Positions 25,202 through 28,901 of a stretch of 28,901 nucleotides of DNA are shown here, one piece after another; within the stretch, counting starts at the first letter, position 1, and each line of letters starts with the position of its first letter. The stretch is from the NCBI GenBank assembly GCA_036266155.1, contig DATANR010000141.1, positions 1 through 28,901 on the forward strand. The letters run 5' to 3'. The notes beneath the pieces are model-generated. The model was given only the letters and a program-made list of their open reading frames with translations. It did no database searches and was not told the DNA's origin. The translations under genes and the position numbers were made by a program. The stretch is from SIAJ01 sp036266155 (GTDB lineage Bacteria; Planctomycetota; Planctomycetia; Gemmatales; Gemmataceae).

Positions 25202-25713
25202 ATGAGGCTAATGGCCGGATTGACGCCGGACGAGCGCGCCGCCCTGACCCGAATGTTGGTGGGGAGCGAATGGGAATGACAGCTCTGTTAACGCCAATCA
25301 AGGCTCGATCAGCGTTCCTTTTATAACAAATGCCTGTTCAACCTTGACACCATTGACAAGGTGCTGCAACACCCTGATGACGCAGGGGCTAAAGATCGCG
25401 AGTGGGGATCGGCTCGGGAAGACCATCTTTTCTGCCAAGAGCCAAACTGACGGCGACTTCATACGCGAACTGTTCGACTTGCACTACTTAAAGCTGAAGG
25501 GCCACTTCGCCCAGGTCATCGTGTTCAGGACCGACTACGCGCAAAGCGATTCCATCGCCATAGTACCATCCGTTAACTCGGACACATCATACTGTCCAGT
25601 TCGCCGGATTTTCCAAGAACTCCGCTCCTGCTCAAGTTTCGGATCGTCCAGGTCCGATGGAACAGATGACAACTACCCATTTTTCCGGGGCGACGCCGTC
25701 TACCGAGGGAGTG
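25202..25713. other. Spacer between IS and BBP7 gene with likely gene remnants
   Basis: About 510 bases. Right after the IS comes a short coding-like tail (LMRLMAGLTPDERAALTRMLVGSEWE, ending at TGA 25277), probably the remains of a disrupted gene. The stretch 25344-25600 is open on the plus strand and contains a protein-like run (DFIRELFDLHYLKLKGHF), but no family is recognised and the frame overlaps the BBP7 start, so I do not call it a gene. The BBP7 promoter should lie in the last part; GAGGGA at 25705-25710 is very close to the chosen start. Confidence 0.4.
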
Positions 25714-26856
25714 ATGGTCAAGAAGATTGGCTGGCTCCTAGCTCTGGCTCTTTCACCGATCGCGGTTAGCGCTCAGGACTCGGTTTCGGCGGGTTGGGCT
25801 GAGTTCGATCATCTCACTTGGCGGCTCCGCGGACACGACCTGCCGCCGCTGGTTACGACCAGCCCGCCCGGGACACCGATTGGCCAGTCTGGAGTGCTCG
25901 GAACTCCAGGTGCCTCGGTCCTATTCGGAGGGAACGATCCGAATGACGATTGGCGGCACGGCATCCAGATTCGCGCCGGTTTCTGGCTGGACGAGTGCCG
26001 GACCGGTGGTTTGGAAGCGTCGGCATTCTCCCTCTCCGGAGTGGATAGCGGCGCAATCTTCTCGTCAAGCGGGACGCCGATACTGTCCAGACCGTTCATC
26101 AACGCGTTGACCGGCCGGCCGGCCGCCGAGCGGGTCGCCTTTCCGGGCGACCTGGCGGGACGCGTGTCACCCCACGCCGATGCCGACCAGCTTTGTGGAG
26201 CTGGACTGCACATCCGCAAGATCGCTTGCGAGGATTGCGACAGTCGGCTCGACGTGCTCTTCGGGTATCGGTACCTGCGCTACGGCGACAGTGTGACGGT
26301 CACCGAAAACCTGGTTGTCGACCCGGCAAACGCGGCCGGACTGCCCGGTGGGACCACGTTTCGCTTGGCCGACCGCTTCGCCGCGTGGAATGAATTCCAC
26401 GGAGCGGATGTCGGTCTGTCCGGACAGATGAGTTGGGGCTCGCTGGTCCTTTCGGCCTACGGCAGCATTGCTCTGGGAGAGACGTCCCGGGTGGGCGATG
26501 TCGCCGGTTCCACGGCGACAGCCGTTCCCGGATTCGCGGCGACGACGGCCGCCGGGGGGTTATTGGCCTTACCGTCCAACATTGGTACCCGGCGAGACAC
26601 GACCTTTTCGATCGTGCCCGAAGTCGGAATCCAAGTTCGGTTTGAGGTGTGCCCGCGTGTGAACATTGGGGTTGGATGTTCGGCTCTGTATTGGTCAGAT
26701 GTCGCCCGGGCCGGCGACTTGATTGATCCTGTCGTGAACCCCGCGCGGTTACCTGGCGCGCCGGGGCCCGTCGGCCCGGTACGACCAATCCCGCTCGCGC
26801 CTGGATCCGGCCTCTGGGTCTATGGGTTCGACGTGGGTCTGTCGATCGGATTCTAA
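25714..26856 (+). CDS. BBP7-family outer-membrane beta-barrel protein
   Basis: 380 residues from ATG 25714; in-frame ATG 25657 would put 19 extra residues before the signal peptide and is less likely. Signal peptide MVKKIGWLLALALSPIAVSA, cut before QD. The mature part has the planctomycete BBP7 landmarks: AEFDHLTWRL, the Pro-rich LPPLVTTSPPGTP, RAGFWLDECRTGGLEASAFSL, RPFINAL, LCGAGLHIRKIACEDCDSRLDVLFGYRYLRY, LADRFAAWNEFHGADVGLSGQM, GGLLALPSNIG, and the C-terminal barrel strand GSGLWVYGFDVGLSIGF ending in F. Alternating amphipathic strands fit an outer-membrane barrel. Role unknown; many paralogues occur in each Gemmata-like genome. It follows the operon in the same direction but is separated by an IS. 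Confidence 0.9.
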   Translation: MVKKIGWLLALALSPIAVSAQDSVSAGWAEFDHLTWRLRGHDLPPLVTTSPPGTPIGQSGVLGTPGASVLFGGNDPNDDWRHGIQIRAGFWLDECRTGGLEASAFSLSGVDSGAIFSSSGTPILSRPFINALTGRPAAERVAFPGDLAGRVSPHADADQLCGAGLHIRKIACEDCDSRLDVLFGYRYLRYGDSVTVTENLVVDPANAAGLPGGTTFRLADRFAAWNEFHGADVGLSGQMSWGSLVLSAYGSIALGETSRVGDVAGSTATAVPGFAATTAAGGLLALPSNIGTRRDTTFSIVPEVGIQVRFEVCPRVNIGVGCSALYWSDVARAGDLIDPVVNPARLPGAPGPVGPVRPIPLAPGSGLWVYGFDVGLSIGF

Positions 26857-27367
26857 CTCCGGACTACGCGCTCCGGCCGATGTCTAACCATTGGTGGGCG
26901 GCAACACCTCCACCCCCCCCTTTTCAACTGCTGCCGTGCATCGCATTGCATTCCATCGGCCACATCCGGTAGCCGGATGACCCGTCGTTATAACCTGCAC
27001 ATTCGGCCCCTCGCGATATCGGCATCGGATTCGAGACTGCGACGGGTCGCACAACCGAAATCCCTCGACGGACAGGTCACAGCAGAGTTGCCGCCCCTGA
27101 TTTTTGTTCGCTTTTGAATTGACGTGGTGTCTGGGGACGGGCTACAACGGACTGAGCAATTCGCCGTTCGCAACTGCAAGGAATTAGCAACCTTAGCTCT
27201 CCGAAACGTAGCGCGTTCGCGGTGCGCCTCGGGTAGGTTTTGTTTGAGGACCCCCCTCGGGAATTGGCCCACAAGCCTTTCACGGCACGGACAGCCGCGC
27301 GGTTGAGTGGTGGCGCCGGCGCCCGCGAGCTGCGTTGTCTGTCGAGAATGGCCGGGGAGCTTTTGCG
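26857..27367. other. Spacer before the LEPR protein gene
   Basis: 511 bases with no supported gene and no clear terminator after the BBP7 stop. A run of eight C (about 26913-26920, followed by tttt) could be prone to slippage. GGGGAG at 27354-27359 is the ribosome binding site of the next gene. Minus-strand ORFs here (182 and 121 codons) look like GC-rich noise. Confidence 0.5.
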
Positions 27368-28901
27368 ATGTCTGTCCGTTCCGGGTCGTGGCTGCGTGGC
27401 GTGATGGGCCGCTGTTTTGGTAACGGCCCTGGCTCGATCCACACAACGGTGCGCGAGTCTGGTGGGCGCGCGCGCCGCGGAATGCGACTTCGACTCGACC
27501 CTCTCGAGCCCCGAGTGACCCCCGTCGCGACGTCATTCGCGTCCGGCTCCTATTTGATCGACATGGGGCAGGCCACCCAGACAGTCGGCAACGGCCTGAA
27601 GCCCTACGGCCTCGTCTACGATCTCGTCACCAACTTCAAGGTGCCGGTGAACTGGGCCATTAATCCCGCCAAGACCACATTTCGCCTTGATGCGGGCGAG
27701 CCCATTCCGGTCGATTTCACCGCCACCGTCACAACAGGGACGAAAAGCTACAGCGGCGGCTCGTTCATCATCGACACGGCCTTTCTCACGCCGGCGGTGA
27801 TCGCCGACATCAACACCTGGAAAGCCCAGGGCGTGGTCGTCGATACGCTGGCAGCTCCACTGACGACAGATATCTACGGCACGGTTACCAGCTTCCCGCG
27901 CGCCGTGCTCGATAGCGCGAACGGGAGCATCGCGGTTCCGTACTACACCAATGCCGGGGTCCCGGCCTCGTCTTACCGGCTCGGGAATCCGACCAATCTG
28001 AATCATTGCGACGACGTCTACATTCTCACCCACGCCGACGTGACAAGCTGGCCGGCGGTGTGGAAGCAAAACCTATTCGACTTCGTCTCCGCCAGCGGCG
28101 GTCTTTGGGCCGGTTGCCACTCCGTCAGCGAGCTGGAAGACGCGCTTCTCGCCGGCGGCATGCAGATGGACTTCCTGACCAATAGCGGCTTGGTCCCCTT
28201 TGGCAGCCATAGTAGCGGGACCCCGCCCTACAGCTACAATCCAGCCGCCGCCAACGACCCGATCATGCAAATCATGAATCGGCTCGACGCGGCCACGCAG
28301 AATGGCTCGGAACAGATTTACGTGCCCACCTCGACCGATTGGCGGAGTACGACGACCGTTGCCGTCTTCGACCCGGACCACCCCAACAATCCGGCGGGCG
28401 GAACCGCTCCCTTCAACGATGCCAGCGTCATCGCTTACGGCAATGCCTACGGTGATCCGACAAAGGGACTGGTGATGTACGAAGGGGGGCACTCGCTGGC
28501 GGGCAACGGACCGGCGAACATCGCGGCTCAGCGCGCCTTCTTCAACTTCTTGCTCACCGAAGGCATCAACAAGGCTCCGCAGCCGGCCGTCAACTTCCCG
28601 ACAATTGTGGCAGGACAGTCTGCGACTATCACGGCCACCATTTCGGGAGGCTCGGGTTCGTACAGCTATCAATGGGTCAGCTCCAATGGTGCCGTCTTCT
28701 CGAAGCCGTCCGGCACCTGGAACGTGGGCGACCCTCCCATCACGACGAAGTATTTGTTGAACGGACCGAAGGATACTGTCCGGCTGCTGGTCACCGACAC
28801 GTGCGGCCGACAGGGCATCTACTCCAACACGGTGGTGGACGCGCCGCCGACCATTGACCTCGACGCCAACAACAGCAGCGGCGCGACCGGCGCCGACTAC
28901 A
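27368..28901 (+). CDS. Large exported LEPR-motif protein, 3' end outside the window
   Basis: Open from ATG 27368 through the window edge, at least 511 residues, with GGGGAG 8 bases before the start. The basic N-terminus (MSVRSGSWLRG, then RRGMRLRLDPLEPRVTP) contains LEPR at 46-49, the planctomycete motif found at the start of large exported surface proteins. Residues about 210-400 resemble a glutamine-amidotransferase-like/ThuA-type fold (DDVYILTHADV, FDFVSASGGLWAGCHSVSELEDAL, LVMYEGGHSLAGNGPANIAAQRAFFNFLL). Residues 405-490 look like a PKD/Ig-like domain (ATISGGSGSYSYQWVSSNG, VRLLVTDTCG). The window ends in IDLDANNSSGATGADY, the opening of a repeat found in bacterial adhesin-like proteins. 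Likely a surface or matrix protein of well over 511 residues; function unknown. Confidence 0.85.
   Translation, partial: MSVRSGSWLRGVMGRCFGNGPGSIHTTVRESGGRARRGMRLRLDPLEPRVTPVATSFASGSYLIDMGQATQTVGNGLKPYGLVYDLVTNFKVPVNWAINPAKTTFRLDAGEPIPVDFTATVTTGTKSYSGGSFIIDTAFLTPAVIADINTWKAQGVVVDTLAAPLTTDIYGTVTSFPRAVLDSANGSIAVPYYTNAGVPASSYRLGNPTNLNHCDDVYILTHADVTSWPAVWKQNLFDFVSASGGLWAGCHSVSELEDALLAGGMQMDFLTNSGLVPFGSHSSGTPPYSYNPAAANDPIMQIMNRLDAATQNGSEQIYVPTSTDWRSTTTVAVFDPDHPNNPAGGTAPFNDASVIAYGNAYGDPTKGLVMYEGGHSLAGNGPANIAAQRAFFNFLLTEGINKAPQPAVNFPTIVAGQSATITATISGGSGSYSYQWVSSNGAVFSKPSGTWNVGDPPITTKYLLNGPKDTVRLLVTDTCGRQGIYSNTVVDAPPTIDLDANNSSGATGADY

Noticed and set aside
25344..25769. 141-codon plus-strand ORF
   Set aside because: Part of it looks protein-like, but it overlaps the BBP7 start in another frame, has no ribosome binding site and no recognised family; noted in the spacer entry only.
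27533..28672. Two minus-strand ORFs (178 and 199 codons) at the right end
   Set aside because: They mirror the plus-strand LEPR protein frame, which stays open for 511 codons and has recognisable motifs.
1..28901. CRISPR arrays, tRNA, rRNA or phage attachment sites
   Set aside because: No regularly spaced repeats, cloverleaf-like sequences with conserved TTCGA arms or rRNA motifs were seen by eye; a tRNAscan or Infernal run would settle this.

Overview
The window looks like chromosomal DNA from a planctomycete, most likely near Gemmata (Gemmataceae). The evidence is high GC, a DUF1559 pseudopilin-like protein with an H-X9-DG motif, two BBP7-type outer-membrane barrel genes (one dead), a giant-type exported protein with an N-terminal LEPR motif, and a membrane-anchored PKN-type Ser/Thr kinase with DLG in place of DFG. 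The family assignment is an inference from these markers; no rRNA, tRNA or CRISPR array was seen.

Left part (1-11.1 kb): mostly housekeeping and envelope genes. A drug/metabolite (EamA) transporter is broken by a frameshift and ends in a perfect 23-bp inverted repeat. Next on the minus strand come a Ser/Thr kinase and an ATP-cone protein, then a plus-strand pair for a type II secretion / type IV pilus motor (GspE/PilB ATPase and GspF/PilC platform). A tiny ORF with a very strong ribosome binding site and a clean terminator follows, then a fatty-acid desaturase, a DUF6629 membrane protein, an RRM RNA-binding protein with its own terminator, and two small hypothetical genes.

Centre (12.9-24.1 kb): ten co-directional genes, nearly all overlapping or a few bases apart, form what looks like one operon for an exported polysaccharide. 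In order: a glycosidase-like/GT2 fusion, an ABC exporter, a DUF1559 pseudopilin, two GT-B-like glycosyltransferases, two left-handed beta-helix acyltransferases, a CelD-like GNAT acyltransferase, a PIG-L/LmbE deacetylase and a polysaccharide pyruvyl transferase. The expected logic is assembly of a glycan, decoration by acyl groups, deacetylation and pyruvyl ketals, and export. The role of the pseudopilin is not clear.

The operon is flanked by BBP7 genes: a decayed copy on the left (minus strand) and an intact one on the right (plus strand). Between the operon and the intact BBP7 gene sits a complete IS5-family element with terminal inverted repeats, a TTA target duplication and a likely programmed -1 frameshift. 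At the right edge a large exported LEPR protein starts and runs out of the window.
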